A stretch of DNA of 40,226 nucleotides from Streptomyces carpinensis. Its GTDB lineage: Bacteria; Actinomycetota; Actinomycetes; Streptomycetales; Streptomycetaceae. The translations under genes and the position numbers were made by a program. The DNA is taken from assembly GCF_002154505.1 (NCBI RefSeq), contig NZ_MUBM01000064.1:1-40226 (forward strand), given 5' to 3'. Below the pieces are notes generated by a model that was not told the DNA's origin, ran no database searches, and worked only from the letters and a program-made list of their open reading frames with translations. This document shows positions 13,408-20,652 of the stretch, one piece after another (the stretch's first letter is position 1; each line of letters starts with the position of its first letter).

Positions 13408-13544
13408 CGGGCGGCCGGGACCTCTTCGGGCGCGGCGGCCTGCGGCTCCTGGATCTCCTCGGGACGTTCGATCTCCTCCTCGGCGACCCGCGGCTGCTGC
13501 TGCTCCTCCGCGACTCCGGTGGCCAGTGCCTTGCCGAGCTTCAT
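13404..13544 (-). CDS. Small acidic protein, 46 residues
   Basis: Starts at the ATG at 13544, which has GGGAGG 5 nt upstream. The longer frame to 13652 is unsupported. The sequence begins MKLGKALATGVAEE and continues as a Glu/Pro/Gln-rich, probably disordered tail. Its stop overlaps the start of the Cys-rich gene (ATGA), so the two are translationally coupled. It is the first gene of the minus-strand operon that ends with the DUF3618 gene. I do not recognise a function. Confidence 0.7.
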   Translation of the reverse strand: MKLGKALATGVAEEQQQPRVAEEEIERPEEIQEPQAAAPEEVPAAR

Positions 13545-13678
13545 GACGCCTCCCATGAGCTGCCCGTCGGTGACCTCATGCCCATGGTGACGCATCACGG
13601 CCGACTTGGACACAGCGCACGGCGGACCCGGACGCAGGGCTGCGAAAGGCACAGACGGCGCGGACGGTGAGGACTATC

Positions 13679-13728
13679 GTGAAGCATCACTTAGCGATAT
13701 TGAGTAGAAAAATTCAGTGGAGCTTCAC
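13679..13728. promoter_or_regulatory. Inverted repeat upstream of the DapA-family gene
   Basis: GTGAAGC (13679-13685) and GCTTCAC (13722-13728) form a perfect 7-bp inverted repeat around an unusually AT-rich stretch (13690-13716). It lies just before the start of the DapA-family gene. It may be an operator and promoter. The regulator is not in the window. Confidence 0.4.
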
Positions 13729-13752
13729 GATGGAGTTGCCGACACTACCCGT

Positions 13753-14673
13753 ATGACAACCGCAGCCGCTCCCGCCCCGCCCTTCGGCCGCGCTCTGTGC
13801 GCCATGGTCACGCCCTTCACCGCCACCTCGGAGGCGCTCGATCTCGACGGCGCCCAGCGGCTGGCCGACCGGTTGGTGACCGAGGGATGCGACGGCCTGC
13901 TGCTCAGCGGCACGACGGGCGAGTCGCCGACCACGACGGACGCCGAGAAGGCGGAGCTGATCCACGCCGTGCGCGAGGCGGTCGGAGACCGTGCCTCGAT
14001 CGTGGCGGGGGTGGGCACGGCCGACACCCGGCACACCGTCGAACTCGCCCTGGCGGCCGAGAAGGCGGGCGCCGACGCGGTGCTGGTGGTGACGCCGTAC
14101 TACAGCAGGCCGCCGCAGGACGCCGTGGAGGAACACTTCCGCACGGTCGCGGACGCCTCCGGCCTGCCGCTCGTGCTGTACGACATCCCCGGCCGCACCG
14201 GCACCCGCATCGAGCCCGACACGATGCTCCGGCTGGCCGAACACCCCCGGATCGTGGCGGTCAAGGACTGCTCCTACGACTTCCTCGGCGTCCAGAGGCT
14301 GCTGGCGCGTAGCGAGTTGGCGTTCTACGCGGGCTGCGACGAGCACATCCTCGCCCTGTACGCGATGGGCGGCGCCGGATACGTCAGCACGGTCGCGAAC
14401 GTGGCCCCGCGTCAACTGCGCGCGGTCCTGGACGCGTTCGACGCGGGCGACACCGCGCGGGCCGCCCTGCTGCAGCAACGGGCCACAGAACTCATCGAGT
14501 TGATGATGGCCTCAGGGCTGCCCGGCACGGTGACGGTGAAGGGGCTGCTGGGCGCGCTCGGGCTGCCCGCGGGCCCGGTGCGCGCACCGCTGCGGCCCGC
14601 CGGCCAGGACAGGGTCGACGAGCTGCTGGCCGCCCACGAGCGCCTTACGGCGGCCTTCGCGCCCGTGGGCTGA
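13753..14673 (+). CDS. dapA: Dihydrodipicolinate synthase family aldolase
   Basis: A 306-residue class I aldolase of the DapA/NAL family. Visible landmarks are SGTTGES (residues 52-58, carboxylate binding), the catalytic Tyr143 in VLYDIPGRTGT and the Schiff-base Lys171 in IVAVKDCS. The DHDPS-type Arg in GRTGT is present. It would condense aspartate semialdehyde with pyruvate in the DAP/lysine pathway. Streptomyces usually carry more than one paralogue, so a side role is possible although dapD is only 0.8 kb away. Start ATG at 13753 lacks a clear ribosome-binding site; an in-frame GTG at 13717 would lie within the AT-rich promoter-like region. Confidence 0.9.
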   Translation: MTTAAAPAPPFGRALCAMVTPFTATSEALDLDGAQRLADRLVTEGCDGLLLSGTTGESPTTTDAEKAELIHAVREAVGDRASIVAGVGTADTRHTVELALAAEKAGADAVLVVTPYYSRPPQDAVEEHFRTVADASGLPLVLYDIPGRTGTRIEPDTMLRLAEHPRIVAVKDCSYDFLGVQRLLARSELAFYAGCDEHILALYAMGGAGYVSTVANVAPRQLRAVLDAFDAGDTARAALLQQRATELIELMMASGLPGTVTVKGLLGALGLPAGPVRAPLRPAGQDRVDELLAAHERLTAAFAPVG

Positions 14674-14689
14674 GCCGTAGGGTGGCCCC

Positions 14690-15190
14690 GTGAGCCGCCC
14701 TCTGCTGTTCCTCGACGTCGACGGCCCCCTCAACCCGTGGGCGGCCCGGCCGGAGCGGCGCCCCGAGGGGTACACGACGATCCGGGTGGCGCTGCACCCG
14801 GGGCGGGCGCTGCGGGTCTGGCTGAACCCCTCGCACGGCCCGGCGCTGCTGCGGCTCGGGTACGACCTGTGCTGGGCCACCACCTGGATGGACGCGGCGA
14901 ACCGCTGGATCGCCCCGGTCCTCGGCCTGCCCGAGCTGCCGTACGTCGACTTCGGCACGGGGCTGTTCGCGATCCGCCCCGACGGGGTGCACTGGAAGAC
15001 CGAGGCGATCGTGGCGTACGCGGCGGGCCGCCCCTTCGCCTGGGTGGACGACGAGCAGACCTCCGCGGACACCGCGTACGTGACCGCCGAGCACCCCGGT
15101 CGTGCGCTGCTGCACCTCGTCGACCCGAGGCTCGGCATGCGCGAAGGGGATTTCGAGGCGCTCGCGCGGTTCGCGGCCTCCGCCGGGTGA
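14690..15190 (+). CDS. HAD-like domain protein
   Basis: A 166-residue protein beginning PLLFLDVDGPLNP, a HAD motif I with the nucleophile Asp9 and acid/base Asp11. Later FAWVDDEQTSAD resembles the motif IV acidic pair. HAD enzymes are phosphatases or related phosphotransferases. The substrate is not apparent and the cap is very small. The GTG at 14690 is 16 bp after the DapA-family stop, so the two are probably cotranscribed. Confidence 0.8.
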   Translation: MSRPLLFLDVDGPLNPWAARPERRPEGYTTIRVALHPGRALRVWLNPSHGPALLRLGYDLCWATTWMDAANRWIAPVLGLPELPYVDFGTGLFAIRPDGVHWKTEAIVAYAAGRPFAWVDDEQTSADTAYVTAEHPGRALLHLVDPRLGMREGDFEALARFAASAG

Positions 15191-15503
15191 TCCGTGACGC
15201 ACGACGACACGGCGGGGCGCCCTCCCGGACGACGGGAGCCGAACAGCCCTCAGCGACCGCACCGCCCGGGGCTCCCGGCGAGGCAGCCCCACGCACGGTC
15301 GCGTGGCCGTGCCCCACTCTCGTGCCGGAGGGGACGGGGGCTCACGAGGAACCGGGGTCCGCACGGAGAGCGAGCGCCCTTCCAGGCCGTCCCAGGGCCG
15401 TGGAAGGGCGCTCGGCCATGACCGACGTCGGAAGCCGCCGACAGCTCGGCAGCAGGTCAGGACGTTGACCGAGGAGGCGGCCGCAGGTCACGGCCGCCGT
15501 CGG
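15191..15503. other. Intergenic region between convergent genes, hairpins only
   Basis: About 310 bp with no credible gene. Two strong hairpins are present (15372-15413 and 15466-15506). Apart from these I see no conserved element. Confidence 0.6.
15372..15413. terminator. Strong hairpin, 13-bp perfect stem
   Basis: GAGCGCCCTTCCA (15372-15384) pairs perfectly with TGGAAGGGCGCTC (15401-15413). The 16-nt loop itself contains GGCC/GGCC pairing. There is no U-run on either strand. It probably stops transcription from the HAD-like gene side. Confidence 0.6.
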
Positions 15504-15506
15504 TCA
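15466..15506 (-). terminator. Hairpin overlapping the dapD stop codon
   Basis: GGCGGCCG (15476-15483) pairs with CGGCCGCC (15491-15498), and TGACCGA (15466-15472) pairs with TCGGTCA (15500-15506) outside a small bulge. The dapD stop codon (15504-15506) is inside the stem. Confidence 0.55.
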
Positions 15507-16493
15507 GTTGTGGCTGTGCAGGACCTCGTTCAGGCCGCCCCAGACCGCGTTGTTCGGGCGGGCCTCGACCGCGCCGGTGACCGAGTTGCGGCGGAAGAGG
15601 ATGTTGGAGGCGCCGGAGAGTTCACGGGCCTTGACGATCTGCCCGTCGGGCATCGTCACGCGCGTACCGGCGGTGACGTACAGACCGGCCTCGACCACGC
15701 ACTCGTCGCCGAGCGCGATGCCGACGCCCGCCTCGGCGCCGACCAGGCAGCGCTCGCCGATGGAGATGATCACGTTGCCGCCGCCGGAGAGCGTGCCCAT
15801 GGTGGAGGCGCCGCCGCCGATGTCCGAGCCGTCGCCGACGACGACACCGGCGGAGATGCGGCCCTCGACCATGGAGGTGCCGAGGGTGCCGGCGTTGAAG
15901 TTCACGAAGCCCTCGTGCATCACGGTGGTGCCCTCGGCGAGGTGCGCGCCGAGCCGGACGCGGTCCGCGTCGGCGATGCGGACGCCCTTGGGGACAACGT
16001 AGTCCGTCATGCGCGGGAACTTGTCGACGGACGTCACCTGCAGGTGCAGGCCCTCGGCGCGGGCGTTGAGCCGCACCTTCTCGATGTCGTCGACGGCGAC
16101 CGGGCCGAGCGAGGTCCAGGCGACGTTGGCGAGATGCCCGAAGATGCCGTCCAGACTCTGCCCGTGCGGCTTGACCAGGCGGAGCGAGAGCAGGTGCAGG
16201 CGCAGGTAGACGTCGTGCGCGTCGATCGGCTTCTCGTCGAGCGAGGCGATGACCGTGCGGACCGCGACCACCTCGACGCCCCGGCGGACGTCCGGCCCGA
16301 TCGCCGCGGCCGCGCCGCCGCCGAGCAGCTCCGCGGCCCGCTCGGCGGACAGCCGCTCGGTACCGGCGGGGCCGGGCTCGTCCGTCAGCTCGGGCGCGGG
16401 GAACCAGGTGTCGAGAACAGTGCCGTCGGAAGCGATCGTGGCAAGCCCGGCGGCCACGGCGCCGGTGGTGCGAGGAGCAGTCGTGTCGGTCAT
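15504..16493 (-). CDS. dapD: 2,3,4,5-tetrahydropyridine-2,6-dicarboxylate N-succinyltransferase
   Basis: A 329-residue cytosolic enzyme of the DAP/lysine and peptidoglycan pathway. It transfers succinyl from succinyl-CoA to tetrahydrodipicolinate. The N-terminal third is the actinobacterial-type DapD cap. Residues about 165-300 carry left-handed beta-helix hexapeptides ([52 protein letters not shown]). The ending [30 protein letters not shown] is family-typical. The start ATG at 16493 has only a weak ribosome-binding site. The gene stands alone and ends in a hairpin. Confidence 0.96.
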   Translation of the reverse strand: MTDTTAPRTTGAVAAGLATIASDGTVLDTWFPAPELTDEPGPAGTERLSAERAAELLGGGAAAAIGPDVRRGVEVVAVRTVIASLDEKPIDAHDVYLRLHLLSLRLVKPHGQSLDGIFGHLANVAWTSLGPVAVDDIEKVRLNARAEGLHLQVTSVDKFPRMTDYVVPKGVRIADADRVRLGAHLAEGTTVMHEGFVNFNAGTLGTSMVEGRISAGVVVGDGSDIGGGASTMGTLSGGGNVIISIGERCLVGAEAGVGIALGDECVVEAGLYVTAGTRVTMPDGQIVKARELSGASNILFRRNSVTGAVEARPNNAVWGGLNEVLHSHN

Positions 16494-16591
16494 AGGGGAA
16501 ACCTAACCGGCGGGGGGCCGGGGAGGCGAACCAGCGGGCCTTCGTCTCAGGTGGCGGGCGACGCAGGGGCCAGGGCGCGTACGAGGACCCT

Positions 16592-17821
16592 TCAGGCACC
16601 CGGCGCGGGCTCCGCCGTGTGGCCCGGGGCGGGGTGCCGGTCGCGTAGCGGACCGCGCGCGGGCGTCCGCAGCCGGCCGGCCGCCAGCACCGCGCACCCG
16701 GCCGCCGCGCCGAGGGCCGTGCACAGCGGCCAGAGAAGTCCGGGCGCCGCCGCGTACAGTGCGCCGCCGAGGGGTGCGGACAGCACCATGCCGCTGATGG
16801 ACACACCGGCGTACAGGGACTGGAAGCGGCCCTGGACGTGCTCCGGCGCCTGGTCGGCGACGTAGGCGGTCGCGGTCGTCTTGTAGAGCAACTCGCCCAG
16901 GGTGAGCAGCGTCATCGCCGCGACGGCGGTGGCGGTCGCGGCGCCGAGGAGCAGCGCGCCGAAGCCCGCGGCGACCAGGAGCAGCCCGCAGCCGACGACG
17001 GGCAGGGGCGAGCGGCGCCGCAGCGCGAGCGCGGTGGGCAGCTCCAGGCACAGCAGGACGCCGCCGTTGACGGCGAGCAGGGAACCGTACAGGCGGGTGT
17101 CCATGCCGTGGTCGGCGAGGAAGACCGGGAAGGTGGAGTACTGCTGCCGGTAGACGACGTCGATGACGACGATCGCCGCCAGCAGCACCAGTACGGCCGG
17201 CCGCGCCCGCAGCTGCGGCCACACGCCGCCCGCGTCATGGCCCTTGCGGACCCGCCGGATCCCGTGGGCGGGCACCACCCGGGCGGTCCAGCAGGCGAGA
17301 GCGAGGCTGCCGAGCCCGTCGGCGACGTACAGCCAGTCGTAGGAGAACCGGGTGGCCACCAGTGCGCCGAGCACCGGGCCGACGGTGAACCCTCCGTTGG
17401 CCGCGGCCCGCACCACGGCGAACGCGGGCCTGCGGGCCCCCTCGGGCACGATGGCCGCGACGAGTGCGGAGTTGGCGGCACGCTGCACCCCGGAGGCGTA
17501 CTCGCACAGGGGCAGCGTGAGGAAGAGCGCGGTGGTCGGCAGCACCGGCACGGCGGCCAGCAGCAGTCCGGAGGTGGCGGCCGCGGCCAGCAGCACCCGC
17601 CGGTGCCCGAGCCGGTCCCCGTACCAGCCGCCCGTGAAGTTGCCCGCGACGAGCCCCACTCCCCCGGCTCCGCTCAGCAGGCCCGCCTCGCCCACGCCGA
17701 GCCCGCGCGGCCCGGTCAGATAGAGGAAGAGGTAGACGAACCCGACGCTCACCACCATGTTGACGAACGTTCCGGCGGCCAGCAGCCACACCGTCCGCGG
17801 TACCTCCCGCAGCGTCCGCAC
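16592..17821 (-). CDS. MFS transporter
   Basis: A 409-residue integral membrane protein with about 12 hydrophobic segments. The loop 2-3 signature is GGWYGDRLGHRRVLL (about residues 65-79), characteristic of major facilitator antiporters. It resembles proton-driven drug exporters of actinobacteria. Substrate unknown. It is divergent from the HxlR-peroxiredoxin fusion gene, and a palindrome of HxlR operator type lies between them 36 bp upstream of this start, so the fusion probably controls the pump. An exporter of redox-active or electrophilic compounds would fit that regulator, but this is inference. Confidence 0.92.
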   Translation of the reverse strand: MRTLREVPRTVWLLAAGTFVNMVVSVGFVYLFLYLTGPRGLGVGEAGLLSGAGGVGLVAGNFTGGWYGDRLGHRRVLLAAAATSGLLLAAVPVLPTTALFLTLPLCEYASGVQRAANSALVAAIVPEGARRPAFAVVRAAANGGFTVGPVLGALVATRFSYDWLYVADGLGSLALACWTARVVPAHGIRRVRKGHDAGGVWPQLRARPAVLVLLAAIVVIDVVYRQQYSTFPVFLADHGMDTRLYGSLLAVNGGVLLCLELPTALALRRRSPLPVVGCGLLLVAAGFGALLLGAATATAVAAMTLLTLGELLYKTTATAYVADQAPEHVQGRFQSLYAGVSISGMVLSAPLGGALYAAAPGLLWPLCTALGAAAGCAVLAAGRLRTPARGPLRDRHPAPGHTAEPAPGA

Positions 17822-17856
17822 CCGTCCCCCTCCGTGCCCACACCCGCGAGCGAGTG

Positions 17857-17873
17857 AGTTCCTTTTGGGAACT
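17857..17873. promoter_or_regulatory. HxlR-type operator palindrome
   Basis: AGTTCC (17857-17862) and GGAACT (17868-17873) form a perfect inverted repeat with spacer TTTTG, in the divergent gap between the MFS and HxlR-fusion genes. This resembles known HxlR-family sites. A TAACTAT-like -10 follows (17873-17879). Confidence 0.65.
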
Positions 17874-17931
17874 AACTATGTCAGCATGGCAGCCTCGGGT
17901 CAACGTGCTGACGGACGAAGGGACGAGGGTC

Positions 17932-18861
17932 ATGGCCCGCAGGACGAGCCTGGAGGACGCCACCTGTGCCATCGCGCAGGCCCTGGACGTCGTCGGCGAC
18001 TGGTGGACCCTGCTGATCGTGCGCGACACGGCGCGCGGCGTGCGCCGCTTCGACGAGCTGCAGCGTGAACTCGGCCTGTCCCGCAAAGTGCTGACGGAGC
18101 GGCTGCGTCTCCTCGTCGAGGCGGACGTGCTCACCCGGGTGCCTTACCAGGAGCGGCCCGTGCGCCACGAGTACCACCTCACCGCCCGCGGTCGCGCGCT
18201 GCTGCCCGTCCTCGTCGCCCTCCAGGACTGGGGGGACGCCTGGATCCTGGGCGACGGCCGCACGACCGCGACGGCCGAGGAGGCCTCCGCGGAGGCCCGG
18301 CGGGTCCACGAACTGCCCGGAACCCGGATTCCCGAGCTGAGACTGCTGGACGACGAGGGGACGGCGCGCGACCCGGTCGCCGCGCACACCCCGTACACCG
18401 TCCTCTACTGCTTCCCCGGCGCCTACGCCCGCGCCGACGCCTACCCTCCGGGCTGGTCGGAGATCCCCGGGACCTCCGGCTGCACCCTGGAGTCCTGCAC
18501 CTACCGCGACCACCTCGCCGAGTTCGCCGCGGCCGGCGCCACGGTGCACGGTGTCTCCACCCAACGCCCGGACGAACAGCGGGCGTTCGCGGCGAAGGAG
18601 CGGCTCGGCTTTCCGCTGCTGTCCGACGCCGACCTGAACCTGATCGCCGCCCTGCGCCTGCCGACGTTCCGCGCGGCCGGCACCGGCCGTCTCAAGCGGC
18701 TCACCCTGGTCGTCGACCGCGAGCGTGTCGTACGGAGCGTGCAATACCCGATCACGGACGTGGCGGGCAGCGTCGACGCGGCCCTGGAGACGGTCAGGCG
18801 TCTGACCGAGGCGGGCCCGGAGGAGGAGACCAAGGGCGAGGTGACGGGCCCGGTGGGATGA
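17932..18861 (+). CDS. HxlR regulator fused to PrxQ-type peroxiredoxin
   Basis: A 309-residue two-domain protein. Residues 1-110 are an HxlR/MarR-like winged helix (CAIAQALDVVGDWWTLLIVRDTARGVRRFDELQRELGLSRKVLTERLRLL), with the N-terminal Cys12 found in many redox-sensing HxlR proteins. Residues about 130-290 are a thioredoxin-fold peroxiredoxin with G-C184-TLES-C189-TYRDH, the CxxxxC pair of the BCP/PrxQ group, and SDADLNLIAALRLPTF. HxlR regulators usually lack a second domain, so this may be a regulator that senses peroxide or disulfide stress through its own peroxidase. The ATG at 17932 has GAGG upstream; an in-frame ATG at 17878 lies in the promoter. The 3' end overlaps the convergent TetR gene by 68 bp. 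Confidence 0.9.
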   Translation: MARRTSLEDATCAIAQALDVVGDWWTLLIVRDTARGVRRFDELQRELGLSRKVLTERLRLLVEADVLTRVPYQERPVRHEYHLTARGRALLPVLVALQDWGDAWILGDGRTTATAEEASAEARRVHELPGTRIPELRLLDDEGTARDPVAAHTPYTVLYCFPGAYARADAYPPGWSEIPGTSGCTLESCTYRDHLAEFAAAGATVHGVSTQRPDEQRAFAAKERLGFPLLSDADLNLIAALRLPTFRAAGTGRLKRLTLVVDRERVVRSVQYPITDVAGSVDAALETVRRLTEAGPEEETKGEVTGPVG

Positions 18862-19387
18862 CCCGTGCGAGCACCTCGCGCGCGTAGTCCTCGTCGTACG
18901 GCGCCCCCGTCAGCAGCACCTGCAGGCAGATGCCGTCCATGAGGGCGACCAGCGCCCGGGCCGTCAGCCGGTCGGTGCGGCGGGAGAGCAGGGCGGCGAC
19001 GTCGTCTGCCCACTCGGCGGCGACGGGGCGCAGGGCTGGGCGACGCAGGGCGGCGAGATACAGCTCGTACTCCAGCTCCACGCCGGTGCGGTCGCCGGCG
19101 AGCCACTCCCTCATCCAGGCCGCGAGTTCCGTGGCCAGGTCGCTGCGCGGGTCGGTCAGGCCGCCGCGGGCGGCGATCACCTTGGCGAAGCCGTCCTCCG
19201 CCTGGCGCAGTGCGGCGACCAGCAGGTCGTCGAGGGTGGCGAAGTGGTACGTCGTGGAGCCCAGCGGCACATCCGCCTCCGCAGCGGCCGAGCGGTGGCT
19301 CAGCCCGGCGATGCCCTTGCGGCCCACCACGCGGATCGCCGCGTCGATGATGCGCTGCCGCCGCTCGGGGTCGTACCGGCGGGCCAT
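18794..19387 (-). CDS. TetR family regulator of the SMR pump
   Basis: A 197-residue protein. The helix-turn-helix is at about residues 27-50 (GLSHRSAAAEADVPLGSTTYHFATLDDLL), followed by a TetR C-terminal domain and a Pro-rich tail (PPGPSPRPWSPPPGPP). Its ATG (19387-19385) overlaps the last base of the stop codon of the SMR gene, so the two are one translational unit. It probably represses this operon through the palindrome at 19730-19743. The longer frame to 19744 lies in another frame of the pump gene and is not real. Confidence 0.9.
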   Translation of the reverse strand: MARRYDPERRQRIIDAAIRVVGRKGIAGLSHRSAAAEADVPLGSTTYHFATLDDLLVAALRQAEDGFAKVIAARGGLTDPRSDLATELAAWMREWLAGDRTGVELEYELYLAALRRPALRPVAAEWADDVAALLSRRTDRLTARALVALMDGICLQVLLTGAPYDEDYAREVLARVIPPGPSPRPWSPPPGPPRSDA

Positions 19388-19707
19388 CAGTGGGCTCCGC
19401 CCAGGTTCAGTACCACCACTCCGCCGATGATCAGCACGATCCCGGTGACCTTGGCCAGGTTCAGCCCCTCTCCGAACAGCATCAGACCGATCGCCGCGAC
19501 CGCCGCCGTCCCGATCCCGGCCCAGATGGCGTAGGCGGTGCCGATGGACACGCTCTTCAGGGTCTGGGCGAGCAGGGCGAAGGACACCACGTAGCCGAGG
19601 AGGGTCACCAGCGACGGCCCGAGCCTGCTGAAGCCGTCGCTGTACTTCATGGCGGTCGTGGCGGCGACTTCGGCGGCGATGGCACCCGCGAGCATCACGT
19701 ATCCCAT
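19387..19707 (-). CDS. SMR family multidrug efflux protein
   Basis: A 106-residue protein with four membrane segments. Glu13 in GAIAAEVAATTAMKYS is the essential proton/substrate-coupling Glu of EmrE/QacE-type pumps, and the fourth segment ends GIVLIIGGVVVLNL. SMR proteins work as dual-topology dimers and export cationic compounds or guanidinium in exchange for protons. It is the first gene of a two-gene operon with the TetR regulator. Confidence 0.93.
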   Translation of the reverse strand: MGYVMLAGAIAAEVAATTAMKYSDGFSRLGPSLVTLLGYVVSFALLAQTLKSVSIGTAYAIWAGIGTAAVAAIGLMLFGEGLNLAKVTGIVLIIGGVVVLNLGGAH

Positions 19708-19729
19708 GGCGCGAGCCTACCGAGCGTTG

Positions 19730-19743
19730 TGTACGGCCGTACA
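19730..19743. promoter_or_regulatory. TetR operator palindrome upstream of the SMR gene
   Basis: TGTACGGCCGTACA is a perfect 14-bp palindrome, 22 bp upstream of the pump start. It is the likely site of the cotranscribed TetR protein. Confidence 0.65.
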
Positions 19744-19786
19744 TATCGGTGGGACGATTCGACGCGCACCGCCGAGGGCACGAAGA

Positions 19787-19814
19787 ACGGCGAGGTCCGT
19801 GCGGACCTCGCCGT
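19787..19814 (-). terminator. Terminator hairpin of the suf operon
   Basis: A 12-13-bp perfect stem: ACGGCGAGGTCCG (19787-19799) pairs with CGGACCTCGCCGT (19802-19814). It stands 20 bp after the stop of the last suf-operon gene, with a short TTCTT stretch beyond it on the minus strand. Confidence 0.65.
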
Positions 19815-19834
19815 CTCCGTGTCGCTTCGTTGCC

Positions 19835-20167
19835 TCAGACGTTGAACCCGAGCGCTCGCAGCTGCTCGCGGCCGTCGTCCGTGATCTTGTCGGGGCCCCA
19901 CGGCGGCATCCACACCCAGTTGATGCGCAGCTCGTTGACGAGGCCCTCCGTGGCGGACTTGGCCTGGTCCTCGATGACGTCCGTGAGCGGGCAGGCCGCC
20001 GACGTCAGGGTCATGTCGACGGTCGCGATGTTCGACTCGTCGATGTGGATGCCGTAGATCAGGCCCAGGTTGACGACGTCGATGCCCAGTTCGGGGTCGA
20101 CGACGTCCATCAGGGCCTCGCGGAGCTCCTCCTCCGAGGCCGGCTTCATCTCCACGGTCTCGCTCAT
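19835..20167 (-). CDS. DUF59/MIP18 (SufT-like) metal-sulfur cluster assembly protein
   Basis: A 110-residue protein with the DUF59 core: ELREALMDVVDPELGIDVVNLGLIYGIHID, then DMTLTSAACPLTDVIEDQ with the conserved Cys, and WVWMPPWGPDKITDDGREQLRALGF. SufT-type proteins aid Fe-S cluster maturation or delivery to clients. It is the last gene of the suf operon. Its start overlaps the sufU stop as ATGA (20164-20167), and the operon hairpin follows. Confidence 0.93.
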   Translation of the reverse strand: MSETVEMKPASEEELREALMDVVDPELGIDVVNLGLIYGIHIDESNIATVDMTLTSAACPLTDVIEDQAKSATEGLVNELRINWVWMPPWGPDKITDDGREQLRALGFNV

Positions 20168-20631
20168 GCCGTCTTCCTTTCGGCGTCGGCGCCGTCCAGC
20201 GCCTGGACCGTCGCGTCCTTCCATGCCATCCAGCTCAGCAGGGCGCACTTGACCCGGGCCGGGTACTTGGACACCCCCGCGAACGCCACCGCGTCCTCCA
20301 GGACGTCCTCCATCGCGTCGTCGGGCTCGATCTTGCCCTTGGACTGCATCAGCTCCAGGAAGGTCTCCTGGATCTTCTGCGCCTCGGCGAGGTCCTTGCC
20401 GACGAGGAGCTCGTTGAGCACGGAGGCCGAGGCCTGGCTGATGGAGCAGCCCTGGCCCTCGTACGAGACGTCCTTGATCGTCGTGCCGTCGTACTTCACG
20501 CGAAGGGTGATCTCGTCGCCGCACGTCGGGTTCACATGGTGCACCTCGGCGTCGCCATCCCGAAGACCACGCCCGTGCGGGTTCTTGTAGTGGTCCAGGA
20601 TGACTTCCTGGTACATCGAGTCCAGCTTCAT
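20164..20631 (-). CDS. sufU: SufU, zinc-dependent sulfurtransferase of the Suf system
   Basis: A 155-residue IscU-fold protein. It has Cys37 and Asp39 (NPTCGDE), Cys62 (GQGCSIS) and Cys129 (RVKCALL), and the insertion before the last Cys that marks the Gram-positive SufU group. In this group Zn is bound and the protein accepts persulfide sulfur from SufS, passing it to SufBCD, rather than acting as a scaffold. It follows sufS by 21 bp. Confidence 0.95.
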   Translation of the reverse strand: MKLDSMYQEVILDHYKNPHGRGLRDGDAEVHHVNPTCGDEITLRVKYDGTTIKDVSYEGQGCSISQASASVLNELLVGKDLAEAQKIQETFLELMQSKGKIEPDDAMEDVLEDAVAFAGVSKYPARVKCALLSWMAWKDATVQALDGADAERKTA

Positions 20632-20652
20632 GCGATCGTTCGTCCCGTCCCG

